Part shown: piece after piece, positions 51,788 to 60,969 of the stretch | Numbering within the stretch: the first letter of the stretch is position 1 | Layout: the number at the start of each line of letters is the position of its first letter | Source of the DNA: Candidatus Cloacimonadota bacterium | Lineage (GTDB): Bacteria > Muiribacteriota > UBA6191 | Direction of reading: 5' to 3' | Assembly (NCBI GenBank): GCA_023954715.1 | Contig: JAGSHD010000001.1 | Coordinates: 172,468 to 236,467 of the forward strand | DNA: 64,000 nt | Notes under the pieces: model-generated | Told to the model about the DNA's origin: nothing | What the model saw: only the letters and a program-made list of their open reading frames with translations | Database searches by the model: none | Program-made: the position numbers and the translations under genes

Positions 51788-54700
51788 AAGTTTTTATACT
51801 TTTGATTTTTATATTTAACACTACAAATTTTTTATTTTGTAGTGATAATAGTAAACAATACTTTAGAAGCAAGTTTTCTAAACTCACAAGTAGTGTTTGG
51901 AGGTATAAGAGTTCTTTTAAAAAAAATGACCTAAAACCAATAGCAAATAATAATCCTCATCCAGAACCTATTATCAATCGAATGAAACCCGAAAGAGTCA
52001 CTATTGGACCTTTGGGTAAAAAGCTATACATAACTGTAGCAGGTAGTGAAGGTAATCCCAAAAATGAAGTAATAATATTTGATATAGCTTCTAGAAAAAT
52101 AGTCAAAACTCTAAAAGTGGGCTTACGCCCCTACAATGTGATCATACACCCATCCAAACGATTTATGTTGGTCACTAACGAACTTTCAAATTACATTAGT
52201 ATAATTGATATAAAATCAGACAGAGTTAGTGGTTATATACCAGCAGATTATTACTGTCAAGGAATTGTCATCACTAAAGATGGTAAGAAAGCCTATGTTG
52301 CCAATCGGTACTTAGATCAAGTTCTTGTTTTTGATTTAAGTATCACTCAAAATACTTTACAAGGAAAAGTTAAAAATATCGGTGGTTTTAATGAATCAGA
52401 ATTTTTTGGCTTAAACTCTATAAGTCATAATGAAAGACAATTTTATCTCTCTAGAGGGTATTCTGAGCAAGAAATCCAAAAAGCACTCTCCACAAAAATT
52501 GGAGGCATAAGCTCCATATTAAAATCTCGCTGTGCAAAATGCCATCAGCACACTATGGGGGGTTACTATGCAGGTGCAGACCAAATTAAAAACTATTTAT
52601 CAGCCATTGAACACTCCATTGGTGGTGATCCCAAAAATAGCCCATTGTTAAAAGCTGTAACTGCAAAACATGAGGGTGGATATGGTGATGACAAAATATC
52701 ACCAAATTTTCATAGTGGGGGGGTACTATTTGAACCTAATGAAATCGAATATGAAAAAATATACCACTGGATAAAGCAGGCTAAACAGGGGCCAGGAATA
52801 CGTGTGGGAAATGAAATGTCTCACCCTAAAGATCTTGTCTTAAGTAGTGATGAAAAGCAGTTGTTTGTAGGAAACACAGGTACAATGGATGTAAGTATTA
52901 TAGATACAGACAAACACGAATTGCTTGGTGGTATTTATATTCAAAATGTGACAAACCATCTTAATTTGTTTCAAAAAGATAATAAAGATTGGTTATTAAT
53001 CCTCTCTATGGGAATCGGATTTGGAGCAACAAAATCAAGAGACCCCTTAGGAGCAGAAACTTGGAGTCGAGACAATGAAGCTGCCCAATATACTCTTTTA
53101 AGAGACCCTATAACAACGGACTCTCTACCTCTTAGTCAACAAGATGTTATGGGTCCCTTTGATGCAGTGGATGGAACTTGGAATATCAAAATGAAAGATA
53201 TTCAAAATGACCTAGTTTTGATAAATACTTCTTCTTTGAAATATCCAAAACAATTTGAATCTTTACAATCAGAATATTTATTAAAAGCTAACAAGTACGA
53301 AGCACACCAAAATTGGGTTCGCTACACATCAGATACAGCGGAGTCTACTTTGGGTGATGTGAAGGGTGATATAGCTCCTGAATTACAAAGAGTGCATGGC
53401 TCATTTGCTGAATGGAGTATCATCGACAAAGACAAATTATATGTATCTATGGCAGGTAGTTTTGAAGTTGTAGAATATCAAATTAACATAGATGCAAACG
53501 ATTCATCTTTTTATCTTTCACCAATTGAAAAATACGATACAGGCATAAGACCGATGGGATTAGAGTTTGGTAAAAAAAACACTCTATCTCAAGACCTTTT
53601 GTTTGTAGTAAATCAACTCAGTGAATCTTTAACTATCATCAATCGAAAATCTAAGGTATCTGAAACCATTTCTTTAAGTGATAACTTACCTTATCCCGTA
53701 ACAGATGCTGAACTAGGTGAGTTGATAACACATACTTCTATTTTTACATCCGATGGAGATACTTCTTGTTTGCATTGTCATTATAGAGATGCTGGGGATG
53801 GACGAGCTTGGGGAGCAGCAGAAAGCATTGGACAAGATCGATTTGGACATATTACTGCTGGTGGAACCCTTGGTATTCCTCAAATGAAAAACCTTTTACA
53901 TAATCAGCCTTTTTACTTTGAAGGTACCCATAGAATTTCAGAAGGTCAAGGAGCTGATATAAATGAGCCTGCTAGTTCCATTGATTTTGTCAATGAAATT
54001 TGGGCAGGAGATTTTTCTAATATTAAATCTCCTATACCTGACCACAAAAGAAAAGAAATGCATGAAGAACTAAAAGAACGAGTAGAAGTTAGAAAACTAG
54101 GCAAGTTATGGTATGACTTAGAAGAAAAACGAGAAGAATTTTTACGAACACAATCTATGAAATACTTAGGAGAAAGCAAAAGCCTTAGTGACCTCTATCG
54201 CGCTGTAGCAACATGGATGGGTAACGAACCTCATTTGTTTCCAAATCCATTCGATCAACAACATCCATCTGTAAAACGTGGAGAAAGATTATTTAACTCA
54301 GCAAATGTAATGTGTGGAGTATGCCACGTTGCTCCTAATTTCACCAACAAAGATAAAATATTGGCTAACAATGACCGTAGAGCACTTCCTAGCTTGACCA
54401 CTATTACTAGACGAGATGCTTCATATACCTTAGCAGGAGTCCATGCAGTAGACTATGCTAATTCTAAAAAGTTTGATATGGAGCCAACAGATCTAGGGAG
54501 AACTGAAGATCAAGAAGGGACTTTTACTACTATGCAGCTGAGAGGAATTTTTGATCGACCACCGGTATTTTTGCATCATGGGCGAGCTAGGAGTTTAAGA
54601 GAGGCCATAGCTACACCAAAACATCAATCACTCAGAAAGTTCGTTTTTCCAGTGTTGCAAGGATCTGAAAATGTTCGAGCCAATAGACAAGAGCAAGGAT

Positions 54701-54837
54701 TTAATGAAATTACTAGTAGAAGCAAAAAGGGTACTTTAAATGTACATGATCAAATATTTGATACTCATGGTGGAACATCACATTTAACCGTTCAACAAAT
54801 GAATGATCTGATTCATTTTATGCAATCAATCCATTGA
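51784..54837 (+). CDS. Beta-propeller / diheme peroxidase-like fusion resembling hydrazine synthase beta-gamma
   Basis: 1017 aa with a signal peptide. The ATG overlaps the previous stop (ATGA). The first ~630 residues are a YVTN-type seven-blade propeller (EVIIFDIASRKIVKTLKVGL, RFMLVTNELSNYISIIDI, KKAYVANRYLDQVLVFDL, QLFVGNTGTMDVSIIDT) interrupted by a cytochrome domain with CAKCH at Cys250. The last ~370 residues are MauG/cytochrome c peroxidase-like, with CLHCH at Cys662, CGVCH at Cys844 and the typical R-G-E-R-L-F-N-S, LRGIFDRPPVFLHHGRARSL and end helix. Hydrazine synthase has a beta propeller (beta) and a diheme peroxidase-like gamma subunit, which are fused in some anammox genomes. Together with the gene upstream, this makes a two-gene alpha + beta-gamma set. 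Confidence 0.78.
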   Translation: MKVFILLIFIFNTTNFLFCSDNSKQYFRSKFSKLTSSVWRYKSSFKKNDLKPIANNNPHPEPIINRMKPERVTIGPLGKKLYITVAGSEGNPKNEVIIFDIASRKIVKTLKVGLRPYNVIIHPSKRFMLVTNELSNYISIIDIKSDRVSGYIPADYYCQGIVITKDGKKAYVANRYLDQVLVFDLSITQNTLQGKVKNIGGFNESEFFGLNSISHNERQFYLSRGYSEQEIQKALSTKIGGISSILKSRCAKCHQHTMGGYYAGADQIKNYLSAIEHSIGGDPKNSPLLKAVTAKHEGGYGDDKISPNFHSGGVLFEPNEIEYEKIYHWIKQAKQGPGIRVGNEMSHPKDLVLSSDEKQLFVGNTGTMDVSIIDTDKHELLGGIYIQNVTNHLNLFQKDNKDWLLILSMGIGFGATKSRDPLGAETWSRDNEAAQYTLLRDPITTDSLPLSQQDVMGPFDAVDGTWNIKMKDIQNDLVLINTSSLKYPKQFESLQSEYLLKANKYEAHQNWVRYTSDTAESTLGDVKGDIAPELQRVHGSFAEWSIIDKDKLYVSMAGSFEVVEYQINIDANDSSFYLSPIEKYDTGIRPMGLEFGKKNTLSQDLLFVVNQLSESLTIINRKSKVSETISLSDNLPYPVTDAELGELITHTSIFTSDGDTSCLHCHYRDAGDGRAWGAAESIGQDRFGHITAGGTLGIPQMKNLLHNQPFYFEGTHRISEGQGADINEPASSIDFVNEIWAGDFSNIKSPIPDHKRKEMHEELKERVEVRKLGKLWYDLEEKREEFLRTQSMKYLGESKSLSDLYRAVATWMGNEPHLFPNPFDQQHPSVKRGERLFNSANVMCGVCHVAPNFTNKDKILANNDRRALPSLTTITRRDASYTLAGVHAVDYANSKKFDMEPTDLGRTEDQEGTFTTMQLRGIFDRPPVFLHHGRARSLREAIATPKHQSLRKFVFPVLQGSENVRANRQEQGFNEITSRSKKGTLNVHDQIFDTHGGTSHLTVQQMNDLIHFMQSIH

Positions 54838-54844
54838 GAATTTT

Positions 54845-55627
54845 ATGAAATTATTTCTATTTTTATTTTTGAAACAGTTTATTTTTTGTAGTGAGGTGAG
54901 TGTTCATCAATTGAAAGTACATAAAGATATGATTTTAATACCAGCTGGAACATATCACATTGGAAGCAATATTGGGAAATACGATCAAAATCCTAGAGTT
55001 AAAATACAATTATCATCTTATTTGATAGATCGCTATGAAGTCAGTATTAAAAAATACAAACAGTTTTTACAAGACACAAACTATATAAGCGAAGGTCCTT
55101 GGCAACGATCACTTCATCAAAACAACGATAACTTACCCGTACGATTTATAACTTATACCGATGCTAAAAATTATGCCAAATGGGCTAAAAAAGATCTACC
55201 AACAGAAGCACAGTGGGAGGTAGCGTGTGGCACTAAAAAATTTACTTTAAAAAGAAAAAAATTATCTATCGGACCACAAGAGGTAAACTTTGCAGAAGTA
55301 TCTGATTATGGAGTTTACAACCTATCTGGAAACGTAAGAGAATGGGTCAACGATTGGTATGATAGGTATTACAGATTAAATCAGCTAAAAAAAAATGACT
55401 TATTTAATCCACAAGGCCCCCAAGACAACACTGCTCCTGAGCTAAAATTCTCAGAGATCAATGCAGAAGCAGGTAATGAAAGATCAACTCTTAAAGTCGT
55501 TAAAGGGGGATCTTGGATGTCAAAATACAATTATCAAGTACAAGCAAGTAAAAGAGCTGCTCATAATCCCAAACAATGGTTTAACGATGTAGGGTTTCGT
55601 TGCGTTATTAATGTGGAGGATAACTAA
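54845..55627 (+). CDS. Secreted SUMF1/FGE-fold protein (NirV-like), no catalytic cysteines
   Basis: 260 aa, signal peptide up to ~16 (FIFCSEV). The formylglycine-generating-enzyme fold is clear: MILIPAGTYHIGSN, YLIDRYEVSIKKYKQFL, LPTEAQWEVACG, YNLSGNVREWVNDWY, VVKGGSWMSK and DVGFRCV. The two catalytic Cys of true FGE (in the RGGSW-x-C...C segment) are absent here: GGSWMSKYNYQVQASKR. It is therefore not a formylglycine enzyme. SUMF1 relatives of this kind include NirV, encoded beside copper nitrite reductases. In this operon it probably assists the haem proteins, for example as a subunit or chaperone. Confidence 0.85.
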   Translation: MKLFLFLFLKQFIFCSEVSVHQLKVHKDMILIPAGTYHIGSNIGKYDQNPRVKIQLSSYLIDRYEVSIKKYKQFLQDTNYISEGPWQRSLHQNNDNLPVRFITYTDAKNYAKWAKKDLPTEAQWEVACGTKKFTLKRKKLSIGPQEVNFAEVSDYGVYNLSGNVREWVNDWYDRYYRLNQLKKNDLFNPQGPQDNTAPELKFSEINAEAGNERSTLKVVKGGSWMSKYNYQVQASKRAAHNPKQWFNDVGFRCVINVEDN

Positions 55628-55628
55628 A

Positions 55629-57527
55629 ATGAAAGATATGAAAAATATATTTATACTAGCAGTATTCTTTATCACTATGTCTGCCTTAGTTTTTTACTTT
55701 AGCCCTATTCATAAAACACAAAACATAGATACAATTAATGAAAAACTTGATCAAAAAGAAGTCCTGTTTACCAGCTTTTTAGACTCCAACCAACTTGCAG
55801 TAACTCATTTCAATGCTATGGGTAGTTCATTTACCATCAAATTGGACACCAACTTAAATCAAGCCAATAAATTATTTACAAAATCAATTGAAATTTTAAG
55901 TAATTTGGAAGATCAACTTAGTTCATGGAAAATGAATAGTGACGTATCAGTCATCAATCATTTTGCTGGCGTAAAGCCAGTTAAAGTTAGTTCTAGCACA
56001 TTTAATTTATTGCAATTATCGAATACATTATACAAAGATACAAATGGTACTTTTGATATTACTATTGGTCCTATTTGGGATTTATGGCCATTTCGAAATC
56101 ACAATAAAACTCTTCCTAGTGCGAAACAAATTAAAGAAGCTCTACCTTTAGTAAATGGTAGTCAAATAATACTTGATACACTCAATCAAAGCGCATATCT
56201 AAGTAAAGTTGGAATGAAAATAAATTTAGGAGCTATTGGAAAGGGATATTCTAGTAAAGTCTTATCTGATTTTTATCGGTTAAATGGGGTAATCAATGGT
56301 GCTGTTAGCGCTGGGGGCGACCTATTTGTCTTTGGATTAGAAAAAGGTAAAAAATGGAAAGTAAATATTGAAAATCCTAATCAAAAAAATCAATCAATTC
56401 AAAGTGTGTATTTGAGTGGAATGTCAATAGCTAGCTCTGGTGACAGTGAAAGATTTATTGTTAGAAATAAAAAAAAATATGGTCATATTATTGATCCCCG
56501 TAATGGATATCCAGTAACAAAAACAAAACTTGTCAGTATTATTCATCCAAACCCAAGTAAAGCAGATGCCTATGCTACTGCTGCATATATTATGGGACCT
56601 TCTGAAGCTATTGAATGGATTAATTCAATAACTAACACAGAAGGATTTATTATCGATGCTCAGGGTAATCATTATCACTCTAAAGGATGGGTTAAATATA
56701 CTAAAAGCGAAATACAAACACTTACTCCAACAAAAATAGTTAAAAAAATTGTAAAAAATAAACATCAGCACCTATCAAACTTTGTCAGTCGATCTCAGAG
56801 TGAAATAAAAACCTCTGAATTAAGTAATATGGCCTTCATTCCAAAAGGTAAATTTTTATCTGGAAAAAACAATACTCTTGTTTTTGAAGATAGTTTTTAC
56901 ATAGATAAAACAGAAGTTAGTAATCGAGATTACAATCAATTTTTACAAAATGATGCATCAAAGAACCATATTTATTGTCACCCTCAAGAACCAGAAAATA
57001 AAAATCATCAATCACGATACTCTAAGGAGTTTAGAAGCCCACTTTTTTTAAAAACCTCAGCCAAAAAGATAGCTCCCTTTCAAAAAGAAACTTTTTCTAA
57101 GTTATCTTATCCCGTAGTAGGAGTTGATTGGTGGGATGCTTATGCTTATGCCAATTTCAAAAGAAAATCATTACCTAGTGCTATGCAATTTGAAAAATCT
57201 TCTAGGGGAACTGATGGGAGAAATTGGCCCTTTGGAAACAAATGGAAATACAAAAATGTCAATAGTGGAGGAGAAAAATGGGGAGAAAATGATGGACACA
57301 TATACTCTGCACCCGTTAGGTCATTTGAAACAGGTAAATCAATTTATGGCTGTTATCATTTATCAGGTAATGTATCAGAGTGGACTCGAGATGGATATGT
57401 GGCTGGGGGAAGTTCTAAAAGTAATCCTAGCGAGGTAGCTTGTTGGTCTAAAACAGTTAGAAATCCTGACTTTAGGGCATTTGATATAGGTTTTCGAACC
57501 GTCATTAATCTAAAGAGGTCATTATGA
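55629..57527 (+). CDS. apbE: ApbE (FAD:protein FMN transferase) fused to a SUMF1 domain
   Basis: 632 aa from the ATG at 55629 (GGAGGA 8 nt upstream; an earlier ATG at 55611 overlaps that site). An N-terminal membrane anchor or signal (IFILAVFFITMSALVFYF) places it outside. Residues ~55-345 are ApbE: HFNAMGSSFTIKL, TNGTFDITIGPIWDLWPF, INLGAIGKGYSSKVL, NGAVSAGGDLFVFG, YGHIIDPRNGYPV and SKADAYATAAYIMGP, including the metal-binding (A/G)xDA-type Asp. It attaches FMN to Ser/Thr of flavinylated proteins; the RnfD-like protein two genes downstream is the likely client. From ~395 a SUMF1 domain follows (MAFIPKGKFLSGK, YIDKTEVSNRDYNQFL, YHLSGNVSEWTRDG, DIGFRTVI), again without the FGE cysteines (VAGGSSKSN). 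I know of no common ApbE-SUMF1 fusion. Confidence 0.88.
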   Translation: MKDMKNIFILAVFFITMSALVFYFSPIHKTQNIDTINEKLDQKEVLFTSFLDSNQLAVTHFNAMGSSFTIKLDTNLNQANKLFTKSIEILSNLEDQLSSWKMNSDVSVINHFAGVKPVKVSSSTFNLLQLSNTLYKDTNGTFDITIGPIWDLWPFRNHNKTLPSAKQIKEALPLVNGSQIILDTLNQSAYLSKVGMKINLGAIGKGYSSKVLSDFYRLNGVINGAVSAGGDLFVFGLEKGKKWKVNIENPNQKNQSIQSVYLSGMSIASSGDSERFIVRNKKKYGHIIDPRNGYPVTKTKLVSIIHPNPSKADAYATAAYIMGPSEAIEWINSITNTEGFIIDAQGNHYHSKGWVKYTKSEIQTLTPTKIVKKIVKNKHQHLSNFVSRSQSEIKTSELSNMAFIPKGKFLSGKNNTLVFEDSFYIDKTEVSNRDYNQFLQNDASKNHIYCHPQEPENKNHQSRYSKEFRSPLFLKTSAKKIAPFQKETFSKLSYPVVGVDWWDAYAYANFKRKSLPSAMQFEKSSRGTDGRNWPFGNKWKYKNVNSGGEKWGENDGHIYSAPVRSFETGKSIYGCYHLSGNVSEWTRDGYVAGGSSKSNPSEVACWSKTVRNPDFRAFDIGFRTVINLKRSL

Positions 57528-58054
57528 TCAACTACTATAAATCTATTATACCAATTAGTCTCTGTTGTTTGCTCATCTCCCTTTATTTATGGGGTATAAA
57601 TACTGGTATGAGCTCTTTAGAGCTTAGTCAAGCTCAAAACTACTGGAACAATAGCCAATGTATGGAATGTCATCAAGATAAAACAAGTTTAAACAATTTT
57701 AATAAAAAAGAGCATCCCAAGTTTCATAGTGATTTGTTTGTTGAATATACTCACGGAAAGCTTGAAACAAACTCTCCCCAAAAATGTTTAAATTGTCATA
57801 AAGCCCAATCATGTAAAGATTGTCATTCCACAGCTCCTAAAAATCATACTCAACTTTTTAAGTCTCCACAACTCAATCACTTTGCTTCAAATCAACACAT
57901 TTTATTAGGAAGAATGAACAAGCAGTCTTGTTTGTCCTGCCATCAAAATTATGTAGCACAATGCTCTAATTGTCATGAAATTAAAGAGCTACAACAATGG
58001 CGAAAGCAATTTGAAAGCACCAAAAATACTTGGTCATATCTATTTGAAAATTAA
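57524..58054 (+). CDS. Pentaheme cytochrome c
   Basis: 176 aa, one N-terminal membrane helix (IIPISLCCLLISLYLWGI) and five CxxCH sites starting at Cys46 (CMECH), 88 (CLNCH), 97 (CKDCH), 136 (CLSCH) and 147 (CSNCH). The small size and dense haem packing fit an electron-transfer cytochrome held at the membrane. It lies between the ApbE gene (ATGA overlap) and the RnfD-NuoF gene, so it probably carries electrons from the membrane flavoprotein to the large periplasmic multiheme proteins. Confidence 0.88.
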   Translation: MINYYKSIIPISLCCLLISLYLWGINTGMSSLELSQAQNYWNNSQCMECHQDKTSLNNFNKKEHPKFHSDLFVEYTHGKLETNSPQKCLNCHKAQSCKDCHSTAPKNHTQLFKSPQLNHFASNQHILLGRMNKQSCLSCHQNYVAQCSNCHEIKELQQWRKQFESTKNTWSYLFEN

Positions 58055-58067
58055 ATCAAGGAAAACC

Positions 58068-60353
58068 ATGTTAAAACAAATTGAATCAATAGAAAATAGA
58101 ATCAAAAATGTTCGTGCAAATTTAGGAGCTAAATGGTCTTTTTTAATCTTATTAACTCCCTTAACAATAACATCAATTGTAACTCATGGAGTTTTAGCAT
58201 TTAACCTTATTTTTACGGCTATATTAGTGTGTATGGTTTCTTCTATAATGCTTAGAAAATTATCCAATCAAGATTTTCATTTGTTTAATCCCGGGTCTAT
58301 AATCACAGGGTTATTAATCGCATTAACATGTGGACCAAATTTACCATTATATATGATTATTTTAGGTGCATTTTTTGGGGAAGTAATTGGTAAGTATCCT
58401 GTCAATCACCTAGCTAAGAATATAATTAACCCTGCTATACTTGGTCGAACTCTAATTGCTCTATTTGAAACTTTTATTCCTTACCAAACAAACAATCAAC
58501 AAGGATCTGATTTTGTAGATTTAGTCAGTGGAGCTAGTATTTTGTTTAAAGATTCTGGAGGAATATTACGTCCAGAACTATATGAGGCCCTAGTATTTCG
58601 TAGGACAGGGGCACTTGGAGAGTGTTCAAGTCTGATCATTTTAATTACCGCCTTTTTTTTACTCCGTTACCTAATAATTAAAAGAGAGGCATGCATAAAC
58701 TTTATATTATGGGTTCCACTGTTTGTACTTTTAATACCAAGTAGTACATCAATTGTAGGGCATGCTCCTTGGGTGTCTAACCCAGCTCTCTTTTTATTAG
58801 GTAGCTCTACTTTACTCACTGCGGTATTTTTTGCAACTGACCCAAAGACGATTCCTAAAACTAAAATTGGAGGAACAATTTTTGGAATAGGAGCTGCTTT
58901 TATCAGTGTTTTTGGAAGAGTACATACTTCAATTCCGGGATTTGAAATGTTTGCTGTATTAATCATGAACCTTTTAACACCGTTTATTGATGAATTAGTG
59001 ATAAATAGATCTCACTTTCAGGATAAAGATTGGATACAAATGTTTTTTAAGATACAAAGTTATTTTACTAACGTCTTTCCTCAAGCTATTCCCAGTGTAA
59101 ATGGAGCTACATCAAACTTCATTATTAACCAAAAATCGTACTTTAAAAAAAGATCCTTTAACACATCTTTGCTTAATCATGGTACCTGTCCAAGTTTTAG
59201 AAAATACTCCATTTCGTCTCTTGAGGAAATATATAAACGTTCATGTCTTATGACAGATATGGAAATAATTGAATTATTAAAACAAACTGCTCATACAGGA
59301 AGAGGAGGAGCACATTTCAGTGTGCATAAAAAGTGGGAAACTGCATTAAACCAAAAAAATCCACCTGTATTGATAGTTAATGCCTCAGAAGGAGAGCCAA
59401 GTACTTTTAAAGATAAATATATTCTAAAAATGTATCCTCACATCTTACTGTTTGGCATACATATTTGTGCTAAAGCACTTAACATAAAAGATGTCATTAT
59501 TGTAATGGAAGAAGACTTCACCCTAGGGTCATCTCGATTAAAAGAAGCATTAAAAAATCAATTTTTTTTAGATCATCCATTAAACATTGAGATAAAAGCT
59601 TCATCTAATACTTATCTTGGGGGAGAAGAAACAGCACTTTTAGAACACTTAGAAGGAAAATTACCTATCCCAAGAATAAAACCACCTTTTCCTTTTCAAG
59701 TTGGACTAAACGGTAAAGAAACTTTAATCCATAACGCTGAAACTCTAACATGGTTACCAATGATCATAGATTTACAACAAAAGCCAAATTTTCTTGTAAG
59801 CTTATCTGGTGATGTGGATCAAGCTGGCGTATACGAAGTTAAAGTAGGAGATACCATTCAAGATATTATTGATAGGGGGTTTACTCTACCTAATTCAAAG
59901 CCATACAAAGCTTTTGAGTTAGGTGGACCATCTGGAGTTATTTTGCCAGCTAAAATGTCAAACATAGCTATCTTATCCGATGAATTTAAAAAACTAGGAC
60001 TAAACTTTTCATCAGGAGCAATACGAGTCATTTCTAAGGAGTCTTGTTTAATCTACGAAGTCTATAAAAGTATCCAATTTTTTGAAAAGGAATCATGTGG
60101 AAAATGCTCTCCTTGTCGCTTAGGAACTAAAGAGCTAAGTCACTTATGGAGAAAACTTACTCTAGGGATAATTGAAAATAACGAAATGATCTCTCTAAAA
60201 GAGTCAGCGAAAATGATTTCAAGTGCATCCATGTGTGGCCTAGGAAAATCTGCTGCAAATCAAATTCATAGTTTAATGCAGTTTTCAAATAATCAAATAA
60301 ATGATCATATTAATAAAGAAGATTGTGAGGTTTGTAGCCATGAGTACAATTAA
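58068..60353 (+). CDS. RnfD-NuoF fusion (flavinylated membrane subunit joined to NADH-binding FMN/FeS subunit)
   Basis: 761 aa from the ATG at 58068 (AAGGA 6 nt upstream). Residues ~1-315 are NqrB/RnfD: several helices (FNLIFTAILVCMVSSIML, IITGLLIALTCGPNLPLYMI) with NPAILGR and a flavinylation-type motif D151-LV-SGAS157, where Ser157 takes the place of the usual Thr. Residues ~370-761 are NuoF/HoxF-like: GRGGAHF at 411, NASEGEPSTFKDKYI, YLGGEETALLEHLEGKLP, and a [4Fe-4S] site C677-x2-C680-x2-C683 with Cys723. The NuoF part would take electrons from NADH inside the cell and the RnfD part pass them to FMN on the other face. The two parts are normally separate proteins. Confidence 0.88.
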   Translation: MLKQIESIENRIKNVRANLGAKWSFLILLTPLTITSIVTHGVLAFNLIFTAILVCMVSSIMLRKLSNQDFHLFNPGSIITGLLIALTCGPNLPLYMIILGAFFGEVIGKYPVNHLAKNIINPAILGRTLIALFETFIPYQTNNQQGSDFVDLVSGASILFKDSGGILRPELYEALVFRRTGALGECSSLIILITAFFLLRYLIIKREACINFILWVPLFVLLIPSSTSIVGHAPWVSNPALFLLGSSTLLTAVFFATDPKTIPKTKIGGTIFGIGAAFISVFGRVHTSIPGFEMFAVLIMNLLTPFIDELVINRSHFQDKDWIQMFFKIQSYFTNVFPQAIPSVNGATSNFIINQKSYFKKRSFNTSLLNHGTCPSFRKYSISSLEEIYKRSCLMTDMEIIELLKQTAHTGRGGAHFSVHKKWETALNQKNPPVLIVNASEGEPSTFKDKYILKMYPHILLFGIHICAKALNIKDVIIVMEEDFTLGSSRLKEALKNQFFLDHPLNIEIKASSNTYLGGEETALLEHLEGKLPIPRIKPPFPFQVGLNGKETLIHNAETLTWLPMIIDLQQKPNFLVSLSGDVDQAGVYEVKVGDTIQDIIDRGFTLPNSKPYKAFELGGPSGVILPAKMSNIAILSDEFKKLGLNFSSGAIRVISKESCLIYEVYKSIQFFEKESCGKCSPCRLGTKELSHLWRKLTLGIIENNEMISLKESAKMISSASMCGLGKSAANQIHSLMQFSNNQINDHINKEDCEVCSHEYN

Positions 60354-60945
60354 GGTAACATTTGACAATAAAATATATACATCACCAAATAATATAACAG
60401 TTTTAAAGGCCGCTTCTTTAAACAATATATTTATCCCATCGTGGTGTGCCATTAAACACCAAGCTGGTTCACAAGTTTGTCGTCTATGCATTGTTGAAAT
60501 TGATGGGTTCAAAGGGGCCGTTAACTCTTGTGGGATTACTGTAAAAGATGGAATGAAAATTACTGTAAATAGTTTAGCCTTGAACAAAACTAGAAAAACA
60601 TTGTTGAAACTACTCCTAAAGTCACATAAAAATTGTAAAGATTTAAATTGTGAATTAGAAAATTTAGCAATAAAACTAGATATCAAACCCCAAGTTATAC
60701 AGAGTAAAGCATCGCCTCTAAAAGAACTTTCATCTTATCTATTATACAATAAAGATTTATGTGTTCATTGTGAAAGATGTGTAAATAGCTGTACTCAACA
60801 AAAGTCGCTAGAAGTTGTTCATAAGACCAGAGATATTTCATTAAAAAATGACTCTATAAAAACCTCGTGCATCCAATGTGGTGACTGTATTTTTATGTGT
60901 AAGGCAGGGGCATTAACAGAAAACAGTATAGTAAAAGGGCTTTAA
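60340..60945 (+). CDS. HoxU/NuoG-like iron-sulfur protein
   Basis: 201 aa from the ATG at 60340, overlapping the previous stop by 14 nt. The N-terminal [2Fe-2S] ferredoxin has Cys36, Cys47, Cys50 and Cys64 (C-x10-C-x2-C-x13-C). The C-terminus has two [4Fe-4S] sites (CVHCERCVNSC and CIQCGDCIFMC). Between them the His/Cys cluster segment reads SHKNCKDLNCELE: the usual H-x3-C-x2-C-x5-C is shortened and one Cys is missing, so that cluster is probably lost or changed. As the partner of the NuoF-like domain it would form a diaphorase-type module, like HoxF-HoxU. Confidence 0.88.
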   Translation: MSTIKVTFDNKIYTSPNNITVLKAASLNNIFIPSWCAIKHQAGSQVCRLCIVEIDGFKGAVNSCGITVKDGMKITVNSLALNKTRKTLLKLLLKSHKNCKDLNCELENLAIKLDIKPQVIQSKASPLKELSSYLLYNKDLCVHCERCVNSCTQQKSLEVVHKTRDISLKNDSIKTSCIQCGDCIFMCKAGALTENSIVKGL

Positions 60946-60958
60946 AGTAAGCCCTTTT
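60933..60958. terminator. Bidirectional terminator
   Basis: AAAAGGGCTT-(6 nt)-AAGCCCTTTT, perfect 10-bp stem with A-run and T-run, overlapping the stop of the HoxU-like gene and just past the stop of tnaA. Confidence 0.92.
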
Positions 60959-60969
60959 TGAAATACTTT

